A stretch of DNA of 5,924 nucleotides, taken from assembly GCA_964624795.1 (NCBI GenBank), contig CAZUZS010000146.1:1-5924 (forward strand). The letters run 5' to 3'. The DNA is from CAZUZS01 sp964624795. Its GTDB lineage: Bacteria; Calditrichota; Calditrichia; RBG-13-44-9. The notes below the pieces were generated by a model, which had not been told where the DNA came from, made no database searches, and saw only the letters and a program-made list of their open reading frames with translations. A program made the translations under genes and the position numbers. How positions within the stretch are numbered: position 1 is the first letter of the stretch; every line of letters begins with the position of its first letter. This document shows positions 1-4,666 of the stretch, piece after piece.

Positions 1-1
1 G

Positions 2-127
2 GCTATACAATATGAGTTGGAAGGGACTGCGCGTATTTACCTGGATGAATTTCGAGATTTTCATGTTTTATCATCCGGAAGTGCAAAAAGCTGTCGCACT
101 GAATTAATGAGATGTGATGCGGGTTAA
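2..127 (+). CDS. Possible 3' end of an upstream gene (partial)
   Basis: An open frame enters from the left edge and stops at TAA 125-127, giving 41 visible residues that end in RCDAG. I prefer it over the other open frame here (3-113, ends VALN) because its mix of charged and hydrophobic residues looks like a normal protein, whereas the alternative is rich in Trp, Phe and Met, as out-of-frame translations often are. No family is recognisable from this tail. It lies 53 bases upstream of the next start, on the same strand, so it may belong to the same element. The choice of frame is an inference and could be wrong. Confidence 0.35.
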   Translation, partial: AIQYELEGTARIYLDEFRDFHVLSSGSAKSCRTELMRCDAG

Positions 128-169
128 ATGTCAATTCTTTAGAGTGTTTGCTGAAGTATGATAAATAAA

Positions 170-174
170 GGGAG
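170..174 (+). promoter_or_regulatory. RBS deciding the start of the 181-873 gene
   Basis: GGGAG is followed at once by an ATG (175) and then, six bases downstream, by a second in-frame ATG (181). Only the second has normal Shine-Dalgarno spacing, so I place the start at 181. A TATGAT at 157-162 resembles a -10 box, but there is no convincing -35, and its transcript would begin almost on the RBS, so I do not call a promoter. Confidence 0.6.
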
Positions 175-180
175 ATGCTA

Positions 181-873
181 ATGAAAGATATTCATCAAAT
201 TGTTACTGAGAACGGGAAAAAACTCGAGAAATTGGTAGTGGGTGATGTGGTTGAGTTTGAATCGTTTGCAACCATTGATGCTGCACACCGGCCGATCAAT
301 CCTAAGACTGAACACCGTAATATTCTGATCAAAGAAGATCTGAATGTGCTGCGCTGGCTACGGTTGACCATTATGAATATCCGGGTTGTGGGAAAAGTTG
401 ATTTCGGTGCAGTTAATAAAGAAAATACAATAGATGATTTTCGGGATAGCGAATTTATGACCGCTGTCCAGAAGCTGAAAACCTACCGAAAATTTAAATC
501 TGTTATTGAGAAGCGCGATATTAGCCTGATGGATCGAAATCTATACCAGCACCTAAATCTGCGTTGCGGTTTTATTGCCCACTATGATATGGACGGATTC
601 AAAAGAGTTTATTCCAGCCATGGATTCTTGGACTTTTGCGATCATTTCATGCGTGGAAATCACATCTATTATGGTGAATACAGTGATGTGAATAAGGCAA
701 TAAAGTTATTGGTTGTCATGCACATTGATAATATTCGGCAGGAGTTTCAGGATAAGGTCTTACAGGATGAACTGAAATTACTGCATACACTGGCAGAAAA
801 ACACGGTATCAAAGTGATTGACCCCAGGAAAGTAGAACAAAAGGCCCTTTTTTGCACAACCGCTCAAGGTTGA
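181..873 (+). CDS. Unrecognised 230-residue protein
   Basis: The protein is 230 residues from ATG 181; a start at 175 would add only Met-Leu but sits directly against the RBS. I do not recognise the family. It appears soluble, with no signal peptide and no membrane segment. An N-terminal part (about 12-75) looks beta-rich. The middle is helical and charged. A stretch at about 118-165 is strikingly rich in His, Tyr, Phe and Asp (DRNLYQHLNLRCGFIAHYD, then HGFLDFCDHF and HIYYGEY). That stretch looks like the conserved core of a family and could hold metal-binding or catalytic residues, but this is inference. The C-terminal part (about 170-210) is predicted helical. The gene is separated from the downstream operon by 57 bases containing a palindrome, so it may be transcribed separately. 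Confidence 0.8.
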   Translation: MKDIHQIVTENGKKLEKLVVGDVVEFESFATIDAAHRPINPKTEHRNILIKEDLNVLRWLRLTIMNIRVVGKVDFGAVNKENTIDDFRDSEFMTAVQKLKTYRKFKSVIEKRDISLMDRNLYQHLNLRCGFIAHYDMDGFKRVYSSHGFLDFCDHFMRGNHIYYGEYSDVNKAIKLLVVMHIDNIRQEFQDKVLQDELKLLHTLAEKHGIKVIDPRKVEQKALFCTTAQG

Positions 874-900
874 ATAGTGATATTTTTTGCCCTCAAGGTT
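863..900 (+). repeat. 9-bp direct repeat CTCAAGGTT
   Basis: CTCAAGGTT occurs at 863-871, overlapping the stop codon of the preceding gene, and again at 892-900, a period of 29 bases. The second copy runs into the left arm of the 16-bp palindrome at 898-913. It could be a protein-binding repeat or chance. Confidence 0.4.
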
Positions 901-913
901 TAGTATACTAAAC
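898..913. promoter_or_regulatory. Candidate operator: perfect 16-bp palindrome
   Basis: GTTTAGTATACTAAAC is a perfect palindrome with no spacer, 17 bases upstream of the first ATG of the long gene train. Its centre contains TATACT (904-909), a five-of-six match to a bacterial -10 box, but no good -35 lies at the right distance (TATTTT at 881-886). A dimeric helix-turn-helix repressor or activator bound here would cover the probable promoter. No regulator obviously paired with it is visible in the window. Promoter placement is uncertain; the palindrome itself is directly visible. Confidence 0.5.
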
Positions 914-930
914 ATATTAGGATAATATAA

Positions 931-1122
931 ATGATAACTAAACAGTTTACAGCGGTGTTTGCACTTGGAGACGAGATCACAATGTTTGGTGTAAGAACGA
1001 CCAATCGGACTGATGTAGAGCCGATGGCCAGGAAAAGATTGAACAAGGACGAGTATGTGGGTGAATTGGTCGCAATCATTGAAGATCCCGGTGTGGATCA
1101 GGAGCGTTATCCGGATGTTTGA
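931..1122 (+). CDS. Small ORFan (63 aa) ahead of the methyltransferase
   Basis: The start at ATG 931 has an AGGA (919-922) eight bases upstream. The protein begins MITKQFTAVFALGDEITMFG, looks like alternating beta strands with a short basic helix (about 32-40), and ends in an acidic segment near IIEDPGVDQE. It has no membrane segment and no recognisable DNA-binding motif. Its last eight bases overlap the start of the methyltransferase gene, which suggests translational coupling. I do not recognise the family. As first gene of the train it could be a small regulator or accessory protein, but nothing in the sequence shows that. Confidence 0.7.
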   Translation: MITKQFTAVFALGDEITMFGVRTTNRTDVEPMARKRLNKDEYVGELVAIIEDPGVDQERYPDV

Positions 1123-2017
1123 GAGTAGTATTTTATCTTACCCGGAGCGTGGACCATACGGGAGCCAGAAGTATCGAGGAAATTGCTCCGGATATTTGAT
1201 AAGGGATCTGCTGAGTTTTTTGCGTCCCGGATTGTTTTGTGATCCTGCAGAAGGTTCCGGGACTTCGGGTGATGTCGCTCAGGAAGTTGGCGTTCGTTAT
1301 ATCGGTCTGGATTTGAAGAATGGCTTCGATCTGTTGAGCGATAATCTGGCTGATAACCTGTTAGCTATGGAGAACGAATTAGCCGATTTGATCTTTTTTC
1401 ATCCACCATACTGGAATATGGTCAGGTATTCTGGTTCGGTATGGGGAAAGGAAATCGCATCAAATGACCTATCACACTGTAAAACCTATGCTGAGTTTAA
1501 GGAAATGCTGCATTTGGCCTTGCTGAACATCTATGATGCGGTGAAAGCAAAGGGTCATTATGCGGTTCTGATTGGTTCGATGCGGAAGGACGGCAGGTAT
1601 TATGATATGGGTGCGGCGGTTCAGTTTCTTGGAATCGGAAAGTTGCGTGAGATAATTATAAAGACACAGCATAATGCCAAAAGTTCGTTTAAATCCTATT
1701 CGAATGCCCGAAATTTTGTTCCGATAGCCCATGAAACGTTGTTGATATTCCAAAAAGATAAAGTAATGTCGGTGGTGGATTATTCGATTGCCATGGAGAA
1801 GGCACTGCAAAAAAGAATTGAAGTGACTTGGCGTAATTTGGTTCGCCGGACCCTGCAGGAAATAGGCGGTGAGGCTGAATTAGCTACCATCTATTCTCAT
1901 ATTCAAGACAGTCAAAAAAAGGCTTCAAATGTTCACTGGAAGGCCAAAGTTCGTCAGGTATTACAACAACACACTGAATTTGTAAGGGTGGAGCGTGGTG
2001 TTTGGTCATTGAATTAA
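1115..2017 (+). CDS. DNA methyltransferase (N6-A/N4-C type) with C-terminal winged helix
   Basis: This is probably an S-adenosylmethionine-dependent DNA base methyltransferase. In the 300-residue product, GNCSGYLIRDLL (22-33) resembles motif X. DPAEGSGTSG (43-52) is the SAM-binding motif I. GLDL (64-67) supplies the acidic residue that usually contacts the SAM ribose. HPPYW (96-100) is the catalytic motif IV, with His where most amino-methyltransferases have Asp, Asn or Ser. GHYAVLIGS (147-155) and HETLLIFQK (206-214) match later strands of the N6/N4 fold. Motif I precedes motif IV by only about 45 residues, so there is no recognition domain between them. Residues about 238-300, ending RVERGVWSLN, look like a winged helix, perhaps for target recognition. 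An upstream in-frame ATG (1055) has an AAGGA five bases before it, but its extension is a Trp-rich shadow of the preceding gene. ATG 1115 with AGGAG at 1100-1104 fits the family better. No restriction endonuclease is recognisable nearby, so it may be an orphan enzyme. Confidence 0.85.
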   Translation: MFESSILSYPERGPYGSQKYRGNCSGYLIRDLLSFLRPGLFCDPAEGSGTSGDVAQEVGVRYIGLDLKNGFDLLSDNLADNLLAMENELADLIFFHPPYWNMVRYSGSVWGKEIASNDLSHCKTYAEFKEMLHLALLNIYDAVKAKGHYAVLIGSMRKDGRYYDMGAAVQFLGIGKLREIIIKTQHNAKSSFKSYSNARNFVPIAHETLLIFQKDKVMSVVDYSIAMEKALQKRIEVTWRNLVRRTLQEIGGEAELATIYSHIQDSQKKASNVHWKAKVRQVLQQHTEFVRVERGVWSLN

Positions 2018-2024
2018 CTGTGAA

Positions 2025-2030
2025 AGGAGG
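2025..2030 (+). promoter_or_regulatory. Strong RBS fixing a GTG start at 2038
   Basis: AGGAGG is a perfect anti-Shine-Dalgarno match. The in-frame GTG codons at 2035 and 2038 lie four and seven bases downstream. ATGs at 2033 and 2042 are out of frame. The GTG at 2038 has the best spacing. Confidence 0.7.
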
Positions 2031-2037
2031 AGATGTG

Positions 2038-2472
2038 GTGAATGGGAAATTGCAGGTAACAGATGAGGAGAGGGCTGTCCTGAATCGTATTGAACACAAG
2101 TTCAATGAGATCGAAGATGCCTTTAGCAAAATATCCGCTGTGCTGAGCCACGAATTGCTTCAATTGCACAATGAAGGTCATTCCCTGAACCATTGTATTC
2201 GGTGGGGAAGGCAAGCCGTTCAAGAGATCAATGATGCAATTGGCCGGGACGATATTCAGATCATGTACGCAGGGAAATGTTGGGTAATCGTTTTGCCTGG
2301 GGGCGATTTTGCTGACCAAACTTTTGAAACGGGTTTGGAGCTGGCGATTTATCTGAAAGAAACGGGAATGGGCAAGAAGGTCAAAAATTTGTGCAACCTA
2401 CTTCCGGAATTACAGCAAATCGCCTTGAGTGATCCTGAGCCGTTTGAATTAAATCGAGAAAGGGGCAAGTGA
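2038..2472 (+). CDS. Unrecognised 144-residue protein, GTG start
   Basis: The frame is also open from a TTG at 2002, but the strong RBS at 2025-2030 points to GTG 2038, which gives 144 residues and a 20-base gap after the methyltransferase stop. The N-terminal half (about 8-70) is predicted as long charged helices (RIEHKFNEIEDAFSKISAVL, then HNEGHSLNHCIRWG). The middle, QIMYAGKCWVIVLPGG (74-89), looks like a short beta hairpin, followed by a helix (FETGLELAIYLKETG). There is no membrane segment, signal peptide or recognised motif. The next gene starts one base after its stop, so the two are probably translated together. Function unknown. Confidence 0.75.
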   Translation: MNGKLQVTDEERAVLNRIEHKFNEIEDAFSKISAVLSHELLQLHNEGHSLNHCIRWGRQAVQEINDAIGRDDIQIMYAGKCWVIVLPGGDFADQTFETGLELAIYLKETGMGKKVKNLCNLLPELQQIALSDPEPFELNRERGK

Positions 2473-2473
2473 T

Positions 2474-2676
2474 ATGGCAAAATGGAGTGTGGTTGAGAAT
2501 ACGCCCGGTTATCTGCCGGAAGGTGATCCGATTGAATGTGACACCAAGCAGGAAGCCTATGAGGCAGCAAAAGAGTTGGCGGGACAGTTGCGAGAGGCTG
2601 GCTATCGGGTAAAGGGTAACATGCGGAATGGTTATTTTGGAAAGCGTCACAAAAATGATTTGGGCCGGGTGATTGA
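2474..2676 (+). CDS. Small ENTPGYLPE-type protein, 3' end lost in gap
   Basis: ATG 2474 follows the previous stop by one base, with AGGGG (2461-2465) eight bases upstream. The 67 visible residues open with KWSVVENTPGYLPEGDP (3-19), continue through a helix (about 25-43, KQEAYEAAKELAGQLREAGY), and reach NDLGRVI at the gap edge. From memory, small proteins with an ENTPGYLPE opening and this helix occur in phages and plasmids, have no assigned function, and are usually about 75-90 residues. If so, the gene should end shortly inside the N run. The reading frame stays open across the placeholder into the next segment, but that depends on the arbitrary gap length and I treat the two sides as separate genes. 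Confidence 0.7.
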
Positions 2677-2776
2677 NNNNNNNNNNNNNNNNNNNNNNNN
2701 NNNNNNNNNNNNNNNNNNNNNNNNNNNNNNNNNNNNNNNNNNNNNNNNNNNNNNNNNNNNNNNNNNNNNNNNNNNN
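2677..2776. other. Assembly gap of 100 N
   Basis: Exactly 100 N form the conventional placeholder for a scaffold gap of unknown length, so distances and reading frames across it are not reliable. The missing DNA should hold at least the end of the left gene and the start of the right gene, and could hold more genes. Confidence 0.95.
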
Positions 2777-2977
2777 ATCGAAGTGCGTGGTGGCATGGTC
2801 CAAATGATACATGCCACAGATCCCAGCCTGCGAATTATGATTGTTGATTGGGACAATATTCATGAGGGGCACGAATCGTTTCCGGAGAATGATGCTTTGA
2901 TGGAACCGGACTATGTGGCTGATTTCGATAAAATTTACGGGTTCGTTATCGAACAGAAAGGGGTAGGGCAGGAATGA
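2777..2977 (+). CDS. Small VRGG...VDWDN-type protein, 5' end lost in gap
   Basis: Sixty-six residues are visible, starting IEVRGGMVQMIHATDP and continuing IMIVDWDNIHEG, then an acidic C-terminal part that ends KGVGQE. From memory, a beta strand of the form VEVRGGVVQxV followed by VxxxDWDN is the opening of a family of small phage and mobile-element proteins of unknown function, and it normally lies within a few residues of the start Met. That suggests the true start is just inside the N run and that this is a separate gene from the ENTPGYLPE protein. The stop TGA overlaps the next ATG (ATGA, 2974-2977), a sign of translational coupling. Confidence 0.65.
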   Translation: MEVRGGMVQMIHATDPSLRIMIVDWDNIHEGHESFPENDALMEPDYVADFDKIYGFVIEQKGVGQE

Positions 2978-3270
2978 ATAATGTAATGACAGATTTACAG
3001 AAAGGCCATGACAATGGCTCGTTTATTTCGGAGTTTAAGAATCCCTCTATTCTTGAGCTGTTAAAGGAAGGCTGTTTGGTTCAGTTTCCGGATGAATTTT
3101 TTCTTGCTGGATTGCCCAAGTTGGATAAAATCGAAGTTGGGCATAAGCTCTTAGGCACAATAGACTACTGGTCACTGGATCGGATTGGGCTCAAGACTGC
3201 TTTGGCACGCCTGGAGTTTGAACAGGAACAGGTTGCGGTTCAGAATGGAAAGCAGGGAAGTTTGATCTAA
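2974..3270 (+). CDS. Unrecognised 98-residue protein
   Basis: The start overlaps the preceding stop as ATGA. A purine-rich AGGGG...AGGA stretch (about 2959-2973) serves as the RBS, and a second in-frame ATG at 2986 is also possible. The protein is soluble-looking: a helix (about 23-33, NPSILELLKEG), a beta-rich middle (LVQFPDEFFL, then KIEVGHKLLGTIDYWSL at 52-68) and a C-terminal helix (about 72-88). The pattern GHKLLGTIDYWSLDRIGL looks like a conserved core, but I cannot name the family. Its stop and the next start overlap by one base (TAATG at 3268-3272). Confidence 0.7.
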   Translation: MNNVMTDLQKGHDNGSFISEFKNPSILELLKEGCLVQFPDEFFLAGLPKLDKIEVGHKLLGTIDYWSLDRIGLKTALARLEFEQEQVAVQNGKQGSLI

Positions 3271-3713
3271 TGTTGCTGACGGATCTTCCATATCAGAAGG
3301 CGAAACGGGAGGTTGAAGCATTTGTTTCCAGGCACGGATTTGAATATTTGACGGATGTGAATTTTTTGGTTGAATCGATGGGTGGAGATATAGGAGATAC
3401 GTTTTTGTTTATTCATTGGGAGTATAAAATCGTTTTCGCCTATCGCTTCGGACAAAAGATCAAGGTCCTTTATGGTCGCCAGCTTAAAGAGCTATTCTGC
3501 GAGAAGATTTATGAAATTGATCGGAAATATGGCGGCAGACGTGACTGCATTTTTTTGTCGAAAAGCAACCACCCGCTTATGATTGCTCTGGCTTCCGTGG
3601 ATATCGATAAACTGATGAAAGCCGTGAATCAGCCAAAACCGAAAATCAGAAAGAGAAAAAAAGGAAAACTGAATGAATACAGCGATAATGACTTTGAAGC
3701 GCCAGTTGCTTAA
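3270..3713 (+). CDS. Unrecognised 147-residue protein with basic tail
   Basis: ATG 3270 overlaps the previous TAA by one base. AGGGAAG at 3253-3259 is a somewhat distant RBS. The N-terminal helix (about 7-22) is followed by a beta-rich core (TFLFIHWEYKIVFAYRF at 44-60, then KIKVLYG), another helix (71-86) and DCIFLSKSNHPLMIALASVD (92-111). The C-terminal tail is strongly basic (KPKIRKRKKGK, 123-133), which could contact nucleic acid. The last 41 bases overlap the next gene in another frame. The product is cytosolic-looking, with no signal peptide. I do not recognise the family; a spacing of Asp40/Asp43 and Glu51-x-Lys53 is too weak to call a nuclease. Confidence 0.7.
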   Translation: MLLTDLPYQKAKREVEAFVSRHGFEYLTDVNFLVESMGGDIGDTFLFIHWEYKIVFAYRFGQKIKVLYGRQLKELFCEKIYEIDRKYGGRRDCIFLSKSNHPLMIALASVDIDKLMKAVNQPKPKIRKRKKGKLNEYSDNDFEAPVA

Positions 3714-4263
3714 ATCCAATACACCAGAGGAATTTCAACGAATCAAACTCGAAATTGAGCGCATTCAGAAAGGAAATTCCGAGGTCCAAACTGTTCCCCA
3801 GCCAACGCCGGAGGTATCGGTGGCTGAGGTTGAAGTTGAGGTGCCGCCAGTTAAAGATGAACCGGAAGTGCTGGCAGAAACAGAGAAGGAGTACCACAGT
3901 GGTACTCTGAATGATGTTTCTGAGGTAGAGGAGATTCAGAGTGATACTCCGGATTTCAGTAATCCGGTGCCAATCGTTGCCCGGGCCGGCAGGAGAGCGG
4001 CTTTTCTGATTACGAACCGGGTTCGGGTGGAACGGCTTCGAGAGTATGTAAATGAGTATCAGGAACAACTGGATCCGCTGATCCTGCAACGGGACGAACT
4101 TCTTGTCAAGGAAGCGGAAGTGGCGAAGGCAAAGAATCGTGCACCCAGGGTCTTATACGATATTGATTCAAAATTGTATGAGAGAATTGTCAAGCTTGAG
4201 CGGCAGATAAAGGGTTGCGATAAAATGATTGAAAATTTTTCACAGAACCTTAGTAAGGTTTGA
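3673..4263 (+). CDS. Acidic-linker, coiled-coil protein of unknown function
   Basis: ATG 3673 has AAGGA (3661-3665) seven bases upstream, so the 41-base overlap with the previous gene looks real. A short N-terminal helix (about 4-33) is followed by a low-complexity linker (about 38-98) rich in Glu, Val and Pro, for example PTPEVSVAEVEVEVPP. A basic patch (VARAGRRAAFLITNRVRVER, 102-121) then leads into a helical region (about 117-192) with the heptad-like pattern of a coiled coil, ending KLERQIKGCDKMIENFSQNL. The design, two helical ends around a flexible acidic linker, suggests a scaffold or oligomerising partner protein. That is inference; no enzymatic motif is visible. The excisionase-like gene starts 17 bases downstream. 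Confidence 0.75.
   Translation: MNTAIMTLKRQLLKSNTPEEFQRIKLEIERIQKGNSEVQTVPQPTPEVSVAEVEVEVPPVKDEPEVLAETEKEYHSGTLNDVSEVEEIQSDTPDFSNPVPIVARAGRRAAFLITNRVRVERLREYVNEYQEQLDPLILQRDELLVKEAEVAKAKNRAPRVLYDIDSKLYERIVKLERQIKGCDKMIENFSQNLSKV
3889..3907. repeat. 19-bp inverted repeat inside the coiled-coil gene
   Basis: GAGTACCACAGTGGTACTC has perfect 9-bp arms around a single A. A second inverted repeat, ACTCTGAAT (3904-3912) with ATTCAGAGT (3934-3942), shares four bases with its right arm, so the two RNA hairpins could not form at once. Both lie in the low-complexity linker coding region, where chance is a fair explanation. Confidence 0.45.
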
Positions 4264-4280
4264 ATCACGCGGAGAGGGAA

Positions 4281-4532
4281 ATGGCGCAGGAAAGAGAACA
4301 AGTAATACTTGCAGTGTGGCCAAGATGGCTAAACAAGGAACGTGCAGCGGATTATCTTTCGGTAAGTGTAAAACAAATAGAACGTTATATTAGTTCTGGT
4401 AAGCTGCCGATTTCTCGACCAACTGGTGGACATTTACGAATAGATAAAAATGATCTGGATGCTATGATGGAGGCGCATAAAGTTGATCTTGTAAAGAAGA
4501 AAAGGGCAATGGCAAAAAGAGATTTTAGTTGA
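4281..4532 (+). CDS. Excisionase-type HTH protein (MerR-like, HTH_17)
   Basis: The 83-residue protein has the compact winged helix-turn-helix of the 'excisionase family' DNA-binding proteins. WLNKERAADYLSVSVKQIER (16-35) is the helix-turn-helix, ISSGKLPISRPTGGHLRI (37-54) forms the turn and wing with the typical R-P-x-G-G-H-x-R signature, and DKNDLDAMM (55-63) is the closing helix. A basic tail follows (VKKKRAMAKR, 71-80). ATG 4281, with GGAG (4271-4274) six bases upstream, is preferred over a TTG at 4260 that would overlap the previous stop and has no RBS. Proteins of this type bend DNA at att sites to drive excision or act as transcription regulators. Its place upstream of the integrase favours a recombination directionality role, though the exact role is inference. 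Confidence 0.8.
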   Translation: MAQEREQVILAVWPRWLNKERAADYLSVSVKQIERYISSGKLPISRPTGGHLRIDKNDLDAMMEAHKVDLVKKKRAMAKRDFS

Positions 4533-4591
4533 AATGGGAACGATTTGTCGGTTAATTTGGCATCGGCAGAGTGACGAATGTCAACCTAAAA

Positions 4592-4621
4592 TTGAGTCGA
4601 GTTGAAAAGGTGGTTTAGAAT
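4592..4621 (+). promoter_or_regulatory. Candidate integrase promoter
   Basis: TTGAGT (4592-4597, four of six to the -35 consensus) and TAGAAT (4616-4621, five of six to the -10) are separated by 18 bases. Transcription would begin near 4628, inside the inverted repeat at 4621-4643. The rest of the 4533-4666 spacer shows no gene, only a small TGACGAATGTCA inverted repeat (4572-4583), and no terminator after the excisionase gene, so read-through from the operon is also possible. Confidence 0.4.
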
Positions 4622-4643
4622 GGCTATCTAATAGATAGGGCCA
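4621..4643. promoter_or_regulatory. Inverted repeat at the integrase transcription start
   Basis: CTATCT (4624-4629) and AGATAG (4633-4638) flank AAT. An outer TGGC (4621-4624) can pair with GCCA (4640-4643) around a small GG bulge. It overlaps the expected start of integrase transcription and ends a few bases before the GGGGAG RBS (4649-4654). It could be an operator (DNA) or a 5' leader hairpin (RNA). No U-run follows, so it is not a terminator. Confidence 0.45.
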
Positions 4644-4666
4644 AAATAGGGGAGATGTTTACAAAC

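Noticed and set aside
838..858. Terminator-like AAAAGGCCCTTTTTT at the end of the 181-873 gene
   Set aside because: The only possible stem is AT-rich with a three-base loop and lies within the coding sequence.
1055..1114. Upstream in-frame start of the methyltransferase at ATG 1055, preceded by AAGGA
   Set aside because: The extra 20 residues are Trp-rich and are read in another frame over the 63-residue gene. Motif X already begins soon after ATG 1115, which has its own AGGAG.
2002..2037. TTG start at 2002 for the 144-residue protein
   Set aside because: It overlaps the end of the methyltransferase and has no good RBS, whereas AGGAGG at 2025-2030 is ideally placed for GTG 2038.
3270..3713. 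PD-(D/E)xK nuclease in the 147-residue protein (Asp40/Asp43 and Glu51-x-Lys53)
   Set aside because: The spacing is short and the surrounding strand pattern is not convincing; such residue combinations are common by chance.
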